Counted from the first letter of the stretch, positions 1 to 14,417 are shown. The stretch: DNA of 64,000 nt from Polyodon spathula (GCF_017654505.1 NC_054553.1:376001-440000), one strand, 5' to 3'. Numbers and translations: made by a program. Notes: generated from the letters alone by a model not told the origin.

Positions 1-1823
1 CCTGGAAGAGCAATTGCATTTTACATTTCAATGTAATTTAAAAAATGTAATATTCTCCATTGCCAGCTGCCTCGTGGCAATACAATACATTCCTGGCACG
101 TCCCCTGAGCCTGTCCATTGTTATTAAATAACATCACTGTGAGCACATTACAGCCTTTTTCCACTGCAATGAGGTTTATATAGGCAACATGCTTTCTAAT
201 GATATATAAACCTGTTGTGTAGATTACATCAGGAAAGCACACAATAGCCAACTGAGCTTGTTTTAGATGAGAAAGGAAAGAGGGCTACTCTTGTTTCTGG
301 TAATAACAGCTTGCGTTTGCTCTGTGTTCCATTCACTAGCTCGACGATTGCCTTGGGATCTGAAGAATAAAGGCAAAACGATCCTGAACACCACAGTCAG
401 ACAGGATTAGTTCTGAATAATAAGGGAGGGGGGAGCGTTATTTAATTCTATATGTTTGGGAATAGTTGGCATCTCATCCTGTGTTTGTGCTACCTGGCAT
501 GAGCAGGTGTTAAAGAGAAATGGTATATCCTGGCCAGCTCTAGACACTTACTGTACTTCCGCAGTGCTGATGGGCTGAGATGGATGGATAGAAAGCTGTC
601 TGAATGATGGGCAGGCAGATGCACATTACAGCTGTGGAGCCAATGTTAATGCCCAGTAAGAACAATGAAGCTCAGTGCTTAACAGCAGAAATCACAGGGC
701 TGGAAATATTACTGCTGCTAAATTCAATTACAGTAGATGTGAAAAAAACAGATGTTTAAAATGACTAGGTATCTGATGGGGCAGGAGCCTAGTTTATTCT
801 GCATGTCTTTAATGTGTTTATATATCATACAGCTTAAGGGGTAATATAAAATCATTCTTCAAATAACATATGTGTGAAGTCAGGGGCACGCAGAGTGTTA
901 CAATCAATTAGAATAGATAATTGTATCTTAATTCTATCCTGTCTTAATTCTGAGGATCAATGTTTCAGAAGTATTCTGACTGCATTTGCAATCTACTATA
1001 GATTTGCAGACACTTATCTTTAATGATCTTAAAATTGCTTGAAATCTTTGAATAGATAAGTAGACATGATTATATATGTTGGCAAGGATTTAAAATAATC
1101 CTGAATAACATTTGAACTTTTTAAACCTTGTTTGCACACATGGCAATATTAATAATCCTGTAATTACAGGCTAAGAACAACTTCGCTCCACATCCTGACA
1201 ATTACTCAATTTCACCTTGGCAAGTGTCTTTATTAAGCCTCCTAATCTACCTTGAATCAAATCTTGGATACTTAAGAGGTTCAAGTAAGTGAATTCTCCA
1301 TGAGACTGGAGTAATGCAGTCCTGCAGGGGAGTCAATAGAGAGAAAAAGAGATGGAGCTTACCTGCAGAATCTTTACATAATTTCTAATTAAAGCTGATA
1401 CTCCGAGATCTCAAATTAGCCAGCAAGGAAACAATAAAAGTGTTGTGTGCTATTTACTCTCCTGTGGTCTGCAGGCATGTCTGGCTTATCAGCCCTGGCT
1501 TACTATGAAATAATATATTTTGTCTAAATGTGCTTTTTAAAAAAAGCGGTGAACTGTATTGTTAATTATTTTAAAAGCATGCATTTCTTTTCCTGTTAAA
1601 CAGCAAAGCTTCACTGCGTAAATTCTTTTACAACCTATTCTGTCACAGAAATTGACAAGTGTTACTAATGAGAGCCCATTAAATTTCTAAACTTGCACAA
1701 TAAATATATGGTTTGCTTTATTAAAATAAAGATTAAATATAGCACTGCAGCATCATCTGCCACAGCACTCTCTGTTCTAAGTGTACTTAATTTGTACTCA
1801 ATTTGTACATAACTCTCTCTCTA

Positions 1824-1860
1824 GCCTAAACCCTAATTCTAAACCTAACCCTAACCCTTT
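1824..1860. repeat. Short interstitial telomere-like motif (CCCTAA variants)
   Basis: Degenerate CCTAA-type units end in two perfect CCCTAA units (ctaaccctaaccctt). It is too short to be a telomere relic with certainty; a similar motif sits in the centre of the foldback element at 56703-56935 on the opposite strand. Confidence 0.4.
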
Positions 1861-2520
1861 TCTGATACGATTGTGTACTTGCATATACTGTGCAAAAAGA
1901 TTTCTTGTAAAACAAATGCAAGTTCAGCCACTCTTTGACAAAAACAAGTCATTATGAGATTGCAATGCAAGACGAAAACAAACCAAAGGGTAATGTTAAT
2001 TATATTTTATGAATTTGATAAACAAATATTAGTAATGCATTGAACAGAGATGTTTATATGTTTAATGGTGGCATGCTTGCTGACTGTGCCCTACCAGTCT
2101 TATTGACATGCCGCCTTGTGTTGTGTAGACTTCCAGGAGAGCTTTAGAATGTCACCTAAACAAAGCTCCAGAAAGACATGCTCTTCAGTGGCCATGAACT
2201 CTTCACTGTGCCAGTCCAGGATTTTACCAGTCTTAATCTCATTGAATGCCTCCACTAACACATATGCAGTTTCCATGCCATTGCTAAATTAATAGTTAAC
2301 GAGAGGCCACAGCAGGTACTGTATTTATATCTTCCAGTATTAAAGGCTTTGACTTGATATCAACTTGTTTTATTTGTCTAGAAGTCACACTCAAATCAAT
2401 ATGAATGCAATGATAATATTGTCTTTTTAAAATGAGCTAATGTGTGCAAATTTGAAGTAAAAACAGTAGCAATGCTTAATGTGACAGTAAAAGTGTTTCT
2501 GAGATCAAGACTCCAATAAC

Positions 2521-2587
2521 AAGGGAGGTTATAAACAGCATACATCCAGAGCTGGGACTGGTTTATCAATAGTGATTATACTTGAGC
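2521..2587 (+). repeat. Dispersed repeat, copy A
   Basis: The segment with the core gggaggttataaac and atcaatagtgattatactt is similar to 6066-6125, with matching motifs in the same order and spacing. It was probably dispersed as part of a mobile element that I cannot name. Confidence 0.45.
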
Positions 2588-3850
2588 AGAAATCAACTTT
2601 ATTTATGATCTAATTTGCTCAAAACAATGTTCGCTACAGCAATATATTATTATGGGTTATGCTTATCTCTAATGACTATCTCAGGGAACATAAAGACAAG
2701 AGGAAGAAGCTGCTTTAGAAGGATGCCAGTGCCAGCTGAGTAGCAAGTGACAATATATAACGTCTACTCAGCTTCTCCTTCAAGCACAGTGTTCTCAGTG
2801 GGGAGAGAGAGGAGAGAGGACTAGACGGTGAGATATGGAAATGCTGTGACCCTTCTGTGATTCTTTCATTTATTTAAATAAATACAAAAAAAACTTTCAT
2901 CATGTCCTTTGTCACTGTGGTAAAGAGGCCATTGATTCTTCCTGGCATTGTGGGACATACATCATGACTGGGAATGAGCTCTGTGTTTCAAGCATCATCT
3001 GTTGCTTTCCATTTTATTTTTTTTACTACTCTGAGACATCTTCTCAATTGTGTATGTATTTTAGTATGTACGATTGTAGACTATAAATGAATGGCACTTC
3101 AAATTCATTTGTGTTTGTAGTTCTTAGTTATTATACATGTATACCATATATGTAACACTTCCTTATATATTTATTAAGCCCTTAAGCAACAATAGAACTC
3201 CCTAACCCAATACACAATTTATTTATAACTAATTGTTCAGTGAATTCCTTTAATCATGCATTCACTCTGGTTCTCTTTTTTCACCTTCATGATAAATAAA
3301 CTCAACATGACTAGAAGTAGCCACCGAACACTTACAGTGTTATAAGAACATTTGTGTGAAGTTGAAAGTGTGCATTGTACATCAAGTGTGAGGGGAGTGT
3401 GACAACATTACAAATGCGTTTCGGCACAATCCATGTCAGTGACCTCGATCACATTCCTAGCGGATCTGTGCACTTGTACGCTTGTAGACACATGTGTTAA
3501 AAGCCAAGAATGCATTGCAAATCCCTAATCACCTTAAGAAACTTTATTGTAATATCTTTTTGTATAATTCATATAAAATCTAAAATAGAGGTCAGCTGTC
3601 ATAATGTACGTATCCAGAGTTCAGAGAGGCTAGAGTTACATTGATCATTCCTTGGTAGTAACATTACACTGGGTGCAAATAACGGTATATCATTTTAGTA
3701 ATGCAACAAACATTCCGAAAGGTTACATATGGTTAAAACAAGTGAACAAATCTCATTCATAAACACAACTACAGAAAAGGCTAAAATATTTTCATAACTA
3801 CAAATACTGAATTATCTAGGTCTGTAAGAAATTTACTTTGGTCCTGCACA

Positions 3851-3874
3851 CTCTCTCTCTCTCTCTCTCTCTCT
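3851..3874. repeat. (CT)12 microsatellite
   Basis: Perfect CT dinucleotide run in non-coding DNA. Confidence 0.95.
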
Positions 3875-5368
3875 GTATAGTCAGCCATGGCCTGTTAAAT
3901 TTGTTTCAAGGTGAGCTATATATTCTTTCGTTAATTAAAACCCTCCTTTTTCAAGTGCAAATTAACTCCTGATAAATGATGACAATTAACACAGATTGGC
4001 TTTAAAATTCCTACACAAACAAAAGAAATAGTCACAAAAAGCATTGCTCGTTAAGATGTTATTTTGTAAACCAAAATGATTTTGGAACTCACATTAGCAC
4101 GATTATTTAATAATGAAATAGACATAATGAAAATGAAAAAGCCAAAGTTAATGCTACATGCTGCTTTGTTGTTTAGAGTTATCATTTATGACCTTTTAAA
4201 AATCCTGCCCAAAGTGTCTTAGTGTTCCCCCATCCTTAGGTTCAAACACCTTACAAGATTGTGTTCCTTCCTCCACATGTAGCAGGTAATCTGCACAGGA
4301 TGCTTTCACAGCCTCTTTCTGCAGAGCCCCTCATTAGCGAATCCGTTTTAATTGCAGCCAGAAGACATTCCCAGTTCTTCACTTCAGTTTGTGCAAGGCC
4401 CTAATGAGCCACTTATGTTTTTCAGCTTGTAACTGGCTGTAACAACAACAAGATGTAAATTCAATAGCTTTTCCCTCAAGGTCTTGTAAAACCACAGTTG
4501 TGTCTTTTCCATATAAAGAGACTGTAATCGATCTGCAGAGATTGAAGTAATCGAATGGAACAAGAGCTATGTACCCTGGTAGCATTTCAATTGTCTCTGT
4601 ACACAGCCTACGAACACTAACTATTTGCTTGTAGGAGAGCTCACATTATCAGACAAGAATCTTTGTAACTATAAAGGAGCATATGTATATGTTTGCTATA
4701 TACTACAGGTAACACAAAACTGCTTCATTATGCATGCAATGCACAGTACAGTATGGGGTCTGTATATAGGCTGTGTGTTATTCTAAAAATGCATACAGTA
4801 CAATTACCCAGGACTTCTTAGAAAAAAAAGAAGCAAAGTAAGCAAAGCCCAATGCACAAGCTGACATCGACATACTGGGTTTGATGTAGATCAGTCACTG
4901 TGTTAGGGATACTCAGCTGACAGTCCTCTGTTTCTGCACAAAGGAAGGATATGGCTGCAAAGCTAGAAGATGCAATGTGCTTTTAACCTACCCAGTATAA
5001 CAAAAGGAGACCTATGTTTCTATAAGATAGCCTCATAATAACAGCATTACAAAAATACTGTTGTCTATTCAATTGAAATCACTTTACTACACACAGTGCT
5101 TTTGGAAAAATGATTTGAATAGCTTCCTAGTTTAATTACCTCTAAATGCTGTATAGTTCCTGACATTATGAATTCTATGCACAAGGCACTTGCATATAAT
5201 TGATGTAAGCTAATATATTAATTAGCATCTTCAGGCTATGCAAAGCAGTTCATATTTTTCCTGTAAATAGCTTGTCAACTTTTTTATTGTTATTTGTACA
5301 TTTCGTAAATGTCATTTGAATCTAATTTTCTGTTATTGATCATTGCTAGTATGAATCAAACTGAACAA

Positions 5369-5632
5369 GCTGTTTAGCATTGTTAAAGAAGCATGCACAT
5401 TAACTATATCATTGCTGTTTAGCATTGTTAAAGAAGCATGCACATTAATTCTATCATTGCTGTTTAGCATTGCTAAGGAAGCATGCACATTAACTCTATC
5501 ATTGCTGTTTAGCATTGCTAAGGAAGCATGCACATTAACTCTATCATTGCTGTTTAGCATTGCTAAGGAAGCATGCACATTAACTCTACCATTGCTAAGA
5601 AAGCATGCACATTAACTCTTGCATTGCTGTTT
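5369..5632. repeat. 45-bp minisatellite, about 5.5 copies
   Basis: The units begin gctgtttagcattg at 5369, 5414, 5459, 5504 and 5549, followed by a truncated unit. Each contains aagcatgcacattaac. The 45-bp period is a multiple of three, so frames stay open on both strands (81 codons minus, 67 codons plus). These frames are repeat artefacts, not genes. Confidence 0.9.
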
Positions 5633-8600
5633 TTCATTTGAGGTGCTTTGATTCTGCATCATGCACAATATATTTCTCATGAAATTATTGCCTCTTGGAA
5701 TATCTTTCAGCTCACTGCAACACCTTCATTAAGAAATGACTCACATTAAAGTTGTCATTTTATTTCCAAGCCTCAAACTTCCTGTGACCAAAATACTAAA
5801 AGTTCAATTCAATGAATAATAAAAAAAAAAACTATAGTATAGACAATGAAACTGAAGTGTAATTGCCAAACTGCTTTTGTTAATTTTTAAATAGGTATTA
5901 GCTCTTTTTTGGTATATAATTAAAGATTACACACAACAGTTCAGTTTCCAATCCTTGTGAGGCTGGCTTGAATCCATCAGAAACCACAAATCAAGTAAAA
6001 TATCTGAACTGACAGGCACAGAAAGATAAATTCCAGCCTCTTACCCTCTGGAGGGCTGGTTTGGAAGGGAGGTTACAAGCAGTGCACATGCAGCACTGCC
6101 TGGTTCTTCAATAGTGATTATACTTCCTGATCTCATGCTTCGCAGAATATGGCATGACAGTCAATTTCTGCTTGGCAAAGTCCCAGGACTAAATGGCAGG
6201 AGTGGTTCTCCCTGTCAAGATTGAGAGGCATGGACAGGAATGCACCCCCTCAGCATGTCAGACAGACAGTAGCCATACTGGTGCCGCCAGTTTTCATAAA
6301 GTTAGTATGCAAATATATTTGCACAAAGGAATTCACTTACAAAACAGCAACAAGCAATGCTTTACCAGCCTTAACATATTATTTACCACTCAATGATTCA
6401 ACTGTTTGAAAGTGTGTGTACATTGCAGGAATCAAATTGCCAAAAACAACTGCAGTAATCAGGTTGTGCAATTAATCATCTATACATCTCAATTCAGTAG
6501 AATGTGCACTAAACCTCAAATGAGGCGATTGGCCCATAGGAGAAACAACCTAAACAAGTCCAATTTACGATCATTTCGGGGATGAAGCCATTGAAACTGA
6601 TGACACGAAGGGCTCTGTAAATGGATAAGATACTCTCAGACATCATTAGGCTTTGCCTCAGATTGCTTGACTCTTCAAGCACAATGATTATCTACACTAC
6701 CTAATGGTGATGCACTCATCCTTAGATGTTATTGCCTAAATAAAGAGCACACAGAGGTACTTAGAAAGTATAATTTCGAATTTTCTGTTTGATTATTTCC
6801 CGAGATAGGCCCAATAGCTGAAATGTCAATGTTTACAGTAGCAACTATCCATTAAGGGGATAAAAGATTAATATAAATGTATTTATTTATTTATTTTTAC
6901 AAATGATTCCTATAAATAATGAATTACCAAGATATGCATGCTAAATTGTGATGCAGTTCACAATGTTGATTAATCGTATTTAATATCCTACATATTTTAA
7001 TGTAAAATGAATTACCGTTTTGAGCACAGCAATTAAAAATGTGTTTTGTTGTGACGGTTTGAATTCATAACATTCATAAACGAGTTGAACACAGAGGAAT
7101 ACAAATCCACTGGCCTCTTGTAACACGACAGAATCCCTTGTAAATTAGGATCTCAACTGCACTGATACCCTGCAGTGCCTACTGCCACTGCACCTCATCA
7201 CATCACACATTTAGTGCTTCTAGGGGTCTGCCTAGAGCATTCTACAGTACGTATTATTACAGCACATCTATTCTCCTTTTTCTGTCCTTTAAATAGCAAA
7301 GTGTCAGGCTATGATTGACATTGCAGGCTGGCAACAACATTCTACTGTGGCACACATCTTCAAAAAGCCATTTCTGGCAACGGTTCTTAACAACTTCACA
7401 GTACGCCAACCAGTCATCATTGAATTGTGTTTCTGGGCTTGAAAATGTAAGAAAAAAAAGTCTCTTTACAAAAAAGATGATGCATTGGAAGCTGGTAAGC
7501 TGTTTCTTTTCCCAGGAGTTTGCTTTTGAACATGGGTTCAAAAGATCTTTCCGAAGCTTTTAGCTAAGTGCTCAGTAACTGTTTCTTTATGTATTTATTT
7601 AAACTCTCGAGGCGGTCCTCCTTTCCTCTGAGCCCCGGGCTGATGTTCAGCAATCTTATCTGCAACAATCCTAAATAGCATCTACACTGGATTTTACAAC
7701 CTGACCTTAATTCAATTATTCCACTGTCAGTTTTGTTGGAGTTGCAAAACAATGTTCAGTGAGGTATCATGAGGCTATACGTTTGAATACATTTCATATG
7801 TAACATTTCCAGGAACCACAAAAACAAATATGACAAACAGAGTGAGATAATATCCCAGAGCACTTTACATGAAAATACAACAAACCAGGCAAAACATGTC
7901 AAGCAGATAACGTTAACATTCAGTAACTTTGATCTAACAACCAGGATAAGCCAGCCATGTACAAGTAAAGTTCGATTCTGAGTGAGACGCAGACAATCCT
8001 GAAGAACGTCACAGTTTCCAATTCTGTGAAACTGGGTCAAGTTCCACCAGCTTGATCACAGCAGACTAAGAAAAAAAAGCTTCTAACAATACACACTTAA
8101 ACACAAATAACATGTCTGAAAGCCAGCTAAAGCAGTACTATTTAGTATAACCAAAGGGACCTGAGCAGTAATGTGACTCCAGATGGGATAATAGCCCCCA
8201 ATGATGATGGGCTCAGGAGCCCCAGAATTGTCCGGCAGAGCAAACCTACTCCTGTTCAAGTCAGTCGCTCACTGGAAGCCAGTCAAGGCAAGATAACAAT
8301 GGGGTTTTGTGGTAATTCATGAGAACCCTTGGCACCATACAAGGCTGGTTTCAAAATGGTTATTTGAGGCCAAGCAGCAAGTAAGCATTTTATCTATTAA
8401 AAAAATGTAGAAATTAATCAAGTTCTCAGTCTTGTTCTGTGTTGCTTATGCAGCCATACTTCCAAACAAAGTACAACACAACCTCGTCATATCAATTCAT
8501 AAAGACAAAAAAATAAATAAATACTTAAATTTATATTTAAATAAATTCTTTTAATTCATCCCAAAGGGAAACCGTGTTCAAAGAAGCATAGTCAAGTAAA

Positions 8601-10626
8601 ACTCTCCACATTGAAACTCAGCATGATGCCTAAATGCCTAGAAGTTGACTGCTTTAGTGTGTCAACCTTCTACAATAATGCTTGGTGAGATGGTATCACA
8701 TCAGACTTATGGTGACGAAGTATGGGCTTTCCAGATCTCAGATGCACTTTCCTTGCTATCTAATAGGGAACCTGTGCGGTCTGCAAGATTCAGAAATATA
8801 TTGTGTTTCTTTGCATAGTCATTCATGACTGTGCTGAACATGTTTTTCTACATGAATAATGGTTAGGAAGTGGAATGGATCCATTTACTCGTCAGGGTTG
8901 CTTTGTGTGGTTGATTGGAGAAACATTACATCGTCTTATTGCTTTAACATAGCAGCTACTGTACCATGGTGTGTGCTTTATGAAATGATTGCTTCACACT
9001 CTGTGCACTGCTGTTGAAAGCCATGACAAAGGAAACAGCCTGACTGCAAGAGGATACAGTGTTAATTTCTTCAAATGTACTCCCCTAAAGCACTTTTGAG
9101 CCTTCCTTAGCTCAGGCTGATTTTTGCAAGTAAAAATCAATATTAAACGATACAAAGTGGGTCCACTGCCAAAGATATATTTTGCAGCTGTAAAAAAAAA
9201 AATCATTAAGGGATGGTAAAGGTTTCCTATAATCCCTTATTGCTTTAAATGATTACTATTCCCATAGGAATTCTTGATTGTCATTGTACAGATCTTTGCT
9301 GTTTTAGTTTTCTTTTTTTTCAAAGGCTTACACAGGCACGCAGGGGAACTGGAAATAAAATGCAGCAAATGCAGTGTGATGGATTTGTATGAGATACCAT
9401 GCGGTCTGCCTCAGTGAATCTTATTGGGCCGAACCATGTCACCTGCGTTCATCTCAACCCCCCTTCGGACTGCAGCCAGAAAACTGTACCTGCTTTTCAT
9501 CCAGCCAAGCTCACATTGCTACCAATGTCAGTTCTCATAGCCAGCAGATGAATCCAGCTAAGTGATTAGTCACAGAAGGAGCGTTAACTAATCACAGGGT
9601 GTATTCAATACCAAGCATGACTTGTTATTTGCTTATATAGCACTAAGAAGTCTATTCTAAGGATCTATACTGTGACAGGTTTGAATTATGCCGCACTAAA
9701 ATGTATGAACCTCGTCCTGCTGTATATTTATTGTATGTACTAATTCATGTTAATCACCTCTGGGTGAACCCCCCTGGCTGATTAACCCCCCTGGCTGGAT
9801 TAATAAAGAGTAAAGGGAGATACATCACTGGCTGGATCAATAAATAGACACCTGTATCTTTACAGTGTGCTCTCTGATTCCAGTGTAAACCATGGCAAAC
9901 CACAGCAAGCACATGATGCAAACTGAAGCCACCCCCGTAACCAGCCTCCTGGCACAGACTCCCACATTCACCCAAGAAGAGGTTTAGTCTTGCAGTCACT
10001 TCTAAACATGATTCAGGGACCCACTGCAGGACCAGTGTACAGCACAGCTAACCTGAAACTGTCAAGGCGGAAATATATTTTTTATATAACACATAATAAC
10101 TTTCCAAATAAAAACTAATATTAGATTTCTGTTGCTTTCATTTTTTTATCAGCGCTGATCATTCACAGCCATCCACCACCGCTGTGGAATTTTCTGTTAC
10201 AAAGAGATTCCAATAAAAAGGAGCAGAATGTATGTACATTATTATAATATATTTTACTGGTACTTTCCTTTTGAATAATAAATCAAGGATTCCATCAATA
10301 ATGGATCCATTGTATCCAGCATTTCCTCGGGCCAAGTGTCCATTAAATTTGCTGACAGAAACATTTACACTTCAGCTGTTTAGCTGAGAAAGGTATTACC
10401 TTTATAGGCTCACATTTCCCAGAGGATATTAAAACATTGGGCTGCCGTATATTGCTTTTTGTTTTTCTTTGGGGACAATTTATTTAAACAGTCCTCCCCC
10501 TGTATAAGCTGTATAGTTGGGAGTCATAGTTACCAGACCGTGCTATTTGTGTTCTGTCTTACAACAGGTATAAAAGTGGTACTGTAATGGCATTTGGGGC
10601 AAATGTGAGCCAGGGAAATGCTGCCT
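5633..10626. other. Gene-free upstream DNA
   Basis: The small frames seen (for example 94 codons on the minus strand at 7257-7541 and 7756-8040) lack low-divergence repeats, domains, start context or partner exons, and I consider them chance. Apart from dispersed repeat copy B near 6066 I see nothing identifiable. Confidence 0.55.
6066..6125 (+). repeat. Dispersed repeat, copy B
   Basis: Second copy of the 2521-2587 repeat. It shares gggaggtta near its start and aatagtgattatactt at its end, with diverged sequence between. Confidence 0.45.
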
Positions 10627-10805
10627 TATAAAAGAGGAGCACTGTACACAGTATACAGTGTAACTAAACCGTATAAAGAGGAGCACTGTACACAGTATAC
10701 AGTGTAACTAAACCGTATAAAAGAGGAGCACTGTACACAGTATACAGTGTAACTAAACCGTATAAAAGAGGAGCACTCTACACAGTATACAGTATAACTA
10801 AAACC
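10627..10805. repeat. 45-bp minisatellite, 4 copies
   Basis: The units carry gaggagcactgtacacag at 10634, 10678, 10723 and 10768, spaced 44, 45 and 45 bp. Each unit contains a small inverted repeat (actgta ... tacagt) that could form a hairpin. No coding potential. Confidence 0.9.
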
Positions 10806-11284
10806 TCACACTGAGAAATACCTTGCATAACCTTGTTGTGGTGTTGCCTACAGTTGGCTCATGATATATGAGCTGATTCCGACTTTTAGCCCTCCACTCA
10901 CAGATTCTGACAAGCCCTCAGCTCTAGTGCTTCAAGCCCAGGCCCAAACCTAATCCCCCAGTGTTGTAAAAACTATAATGAACTGGACTTTAAATATCAG
11001 CTAGGAGCTCAACACAGAGGGCTGCTCAGGCTGACAGGTGGAGGTCAGGTGAAGAACAGAGTTGCTGCAAGTCTGGGACCAGGTTGATCAATACATGCCT
11101 CAAGTGTTGAGAGACGCAGTGCTGTCTGGACTTCGGCTGAGTGTGTGATGGCTCCCTAGTGGTGAATGAATCCAAAAGCCAACACTTACTGGATTTATTA
11201 GGATCCCTTGATAGCAACCTGAACCAACACAAACAGCTGTATTTCAAAAGCAGGGGAAGATAGAGCGAGCTCAAGGAGAGGCAT

Positions 11285-11590
11285 GTCCTCACCCTCTTCC
11301 CTCACCCACTGCCATGTGATCAGGGTTCATTACACATGACCTCGCCCTCTCCCTCACCCGTTGCCATGTGAAATGGGTTCATTACACATGACCTTGCCCT
11401 CTCCCTCACCCACTGCCATGTGAACAGGGTTCATTACACATGACCTCGCCCTCCCCCTCACCCGCTGCCATGTGAACAGGGTTCATTACACATGACCTCG
11501 CCCTCTCCCTCACCCGCTGCCATGTGAACAGGGTTCATTACACATGACCTCGCCCTCTCCCTCACCCGCTGCCATGTGAACAGGGTTTGT
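11285..11590. repeat. 52-bp minisatellite, 6 copies
   Basis: gccatgtga recurs at 11311, 11363, 11415, 11467, 11519 and 11571, exactly 52 bp apart. The units are CT-rich (ccctctccctcacccgctgc) on this strand, giving strong strand asymmetry. The copies differ at only a few positions, so the array is probably young and length-variable. Confidence 0.92.
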
Positions 11591-12758
11591 TAGGTCACTA
11601 TTTTTTTGTTTGGGTTGTTCTTGTCATTGTGTTTGCTGTTCAGTTTGTTTCCCTGGTACTCTTTTTGTTTAGAGCTCTGCTGTACTGCAGGTGCACAAGC
11701 ACTGCGTGGCATACAGTCTTTGTGATGCACGATGTGCAGCTTGATTTATGGCACATTGGTAAGAGTATAAAAAGCACATGACAGGTAGTCTATACCTTTC
11801 ACAGTACAATACAGTATAATAGAGAGTTGAACTTTTTACTTTAAAACACTGACTTGGTAAATTTTATGGGTTAATTTGTCATGGTTTCTGCCCATGTGTA
11901 CCTACAGAATCAAAGCAATTTAGCCAATACAGAAAACCCCTGTAATACATTGAATTGCACATAATTGAATCCCTGGTTAACCAAGCATGAGACATTTCTT
12001 GTGAAAGAAAATAACAATTTGCATTATTTGCATTAAAATGTAATGAACGTGCATATTGCAATCAGGGATCACCCACAATTTGCTTTTTTGATTGTTTTAA
12101 AATGTTTTTACATTCGGTACTTTTTAACCATGTTGTTATTTATAAAAACTGCAAGGGCATCTCCAAACCTGCTTAAAAAGTTATAAAAAAAAAAAAAAAG
12201 AACATTTAAAATTTAAACTACAAGTTGCTATTTTTTTTCCCAAGCCAGTTACGGTAACTAGAAAACTTAGCACACAGCTAAAAGTCACAGTGCATCTATT
12301 GACCTTAATCTTTGATTATGTGATTGTACCACTAGCACTGAGACTAGGATTGATGCTGGTTGCTCAGTGGTCTAGGAATAGTGACCAGCACTTTATAATA
12401 AGAGGACACAAGAAGAGAAATATGCCTAATTCTACTGGAAATCTGCAAGTCGACCAGAAGGAAAAAAGAAAAACATTTTATTAAAGATGAATTTCATAAC
12501 GGCACGGGAACAGGTAATATTGAATTGAAATTGAGTCCAGGGAGTCGCATCTCATTTAGTGCATATTATAAAAGCAACAGCTTTGGTTTTTTAGCTTCAG
12601 CAATATTCCCAAGTGTTCCAGTGGCTGATGAAAGGGAATCAGATTGAAAGGAAAGGGAACATCATATTGCAGAATCATATCACAGGGGTAACTTCATTTG
12701 CCGGATGCTTTTTTTAGCTTGAAGATTTGATATATTTTCCAAGGTTTGCACTCGCACA

Positions 12759-12760
<2 letters not shown>
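11591..12760. other. Non-coding stretch between minisatellite and CT repeat
   Basis: AT-rich DNA with poly-A and poly-T runs. The short frames have no recognisable product. Confidence 0.5.

Positions 12761-12827
<67 letters not shown>
12761..12827. repeat. (CT)33 microsatellite
   Basis: Long perfect CT run. A frame running through it encodes alternating Leu-Ser and is an artefact. Confidence 0.97.
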
Positions 12828-12829
<2 letters not shown>

Positions 12830-12884
12830 TTATTCCAGAAAATAGCTCTTGATAGAAGCACATTTCAGAGACAAATGAACTGCG

Positions 12885-13064
12885 CATTTAATGTATTATG
12901 CATTTTTTTTTTGTTTGTTTGTTTTACTGTATATCATGTATTATGCATTTCTCTGTATTTAAAGTATTATGGATTTTCTTGTTGTTACTGCATCTTGTAA
13001 AGCGCTTCGTGATGGTGGTCCACTATGAAAGGCGCTATATAAAATAAAGATTGATTGATTGATG
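12885..13064 (+). mobile_element. LINE/SINE 3' tail with (GATT)n terminus, copy 1
   Basis: The segment contains aaagcgcttcgtgatggtgg, ggcgctatataaaataaa and then gattgattgattgat. The same module recurs at 23405-23580 and 40430-40556 in the same orientation. GCGCTATATAAA-type tails ending in a short tandem repeat are typical of the 3' ends of CR1/L2-type LINEs and the SINEs that borrow them. No reverse-transcriptase coding sequence is present, so these are 5'-truncated or SINE copies. Confidence 0.75.
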
Positions 13065-14417
13065 TTCCCAAGCTGGAATATGGCCCAAAGGGCAGCAGAT
13101 GCATTCCGTCCACTCTGAACTGGAATGTTACTGTTCGGAAAAAGAAAAGAAAGAAGAAACGAACCCATCATCAAACACACACCGTCCAGGGGCCAGTAGC
13201 AAAGATTTTAAACAAACAGATATCTGTGCTGAAGCCTTGCTATTGTTGTCATAGCTAGGAAAGCGCCATGTGGTTTAGCCAAGAGACAGAGCTCTGGACT
13301 TATTTTTCCTAAACTCTGCAATGAACGATTTTAAATCCTCAAAATTCTAGGTTAATATTCGCAATGTAAACGCCCTAGGAAGCACTCAAGCGTGAATGTT
13401 CTGTGCAGTGCTTGTTTAATTAAACTGGCCTCTGCAGACTCCTCTCAGGCAGCCCCGTGCAATCAGCCCGGTCCTCCAGTTGGCTCCCCCTGGAGCACAG
13501 TGTGTGTGTCCCCTGGGGGCCTGGTTAAATAAAGGGAACTCTGATAGAGGCTCACTGCACTGGCAGCTACCCTGCATTGGGGAGCAAAACTGGGTGAGTC
13601 AGTGGTATCTGATAGAAAGGTATTGCTATGAGTAAGTGTGGTTGCGATAAAGAAAGATGCTAAAACTGCACCGATAAATAATTTATGCTTTTCCAAGCCC
13701 TCCAGTTACATCTCAGACTCAAGCCCTTAACACAGCACCTTCATTTCAAACCACAGGAATCTATGACTGCCACAAGAGGGCAGGCTCTTATATATTCTGA
13801 CAATGAATGCAGAAAAAAAGAAAGAAAATTAAATGCCTTTACCACATCCATAAACTGTTCTGTTTTCAGAAATATCCAGTATCTTGATGTTAGAGTGTGT
13901 TATAAAAGGACACAGGTTTATTCTGATATCTATTCCTAATCAAAGACATGAGCATTAACTATGACAAAGGGAGGCCCCAATTAGCCTGTCTGTGATTAGA
14001 TTGACACACATACAGCTATATTAGTCATAAATAATGAAATAAAAAAATAGACAGATAGATATGATGCATGAAATTATGTACAACAAAGGTGTTATATGTT
14101 TTTTGTTTTTTTTTTACATTCCCTCTATAGTGACACCACTAGCAAGATGCAAATGAATCAGCCAGTTTATTGTTACTAAAGCTAATCTTGAGGATAAACT
14201 GGGTAAAATGAGCCCAAGGGATTCAATGCCTGCTCTGTAAGAGCGTTGGTTGTTGCCTTCTCATTCTATGGGGTTATGGGGACACCTGGTGGTGATCTTG
14301 TGTAATTGAGTACCTAGAATGTACTGCAGACTCCAGTCCCAGGTGTGTTAAAAAAAGGTGCGTTTATGAGCGGACTTTAAACAACAGTACTGATTTGTTC
14401 CCTACATATAAGGAAAC

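Larger units (their letters stand above)
1..5368. other. Gene-free upstream DNA, AT-rich
   Basis: No open reading frame here has protein-like composition, splice structure or a recognisable domain; the longest is a 68-codon minus-strand frame around 4400-4585 with no family resemblance. The stretch holds a short CT microsatellite near 3851, telomere-like CCCTAA motifs near 1824-1860 and one copy of a dispersed repeat near 2521. It lies 10-15 kb upstream of fmr1 and could include distal regulatory elements, but none can be identified from sequence alone. Confidence 0.6.

Noticed and set aside
1824..1860. Chromosome end or telomere fusion
   Set aside because: Only two perfect CCCTAA units embedded in unique-looking sequence; far too short.
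12746..13000. 84-codon frame starting with Leu-Ser repeats
   Set aside because: Translation of a CT microsatellite followed by a LINE/SINE tail.
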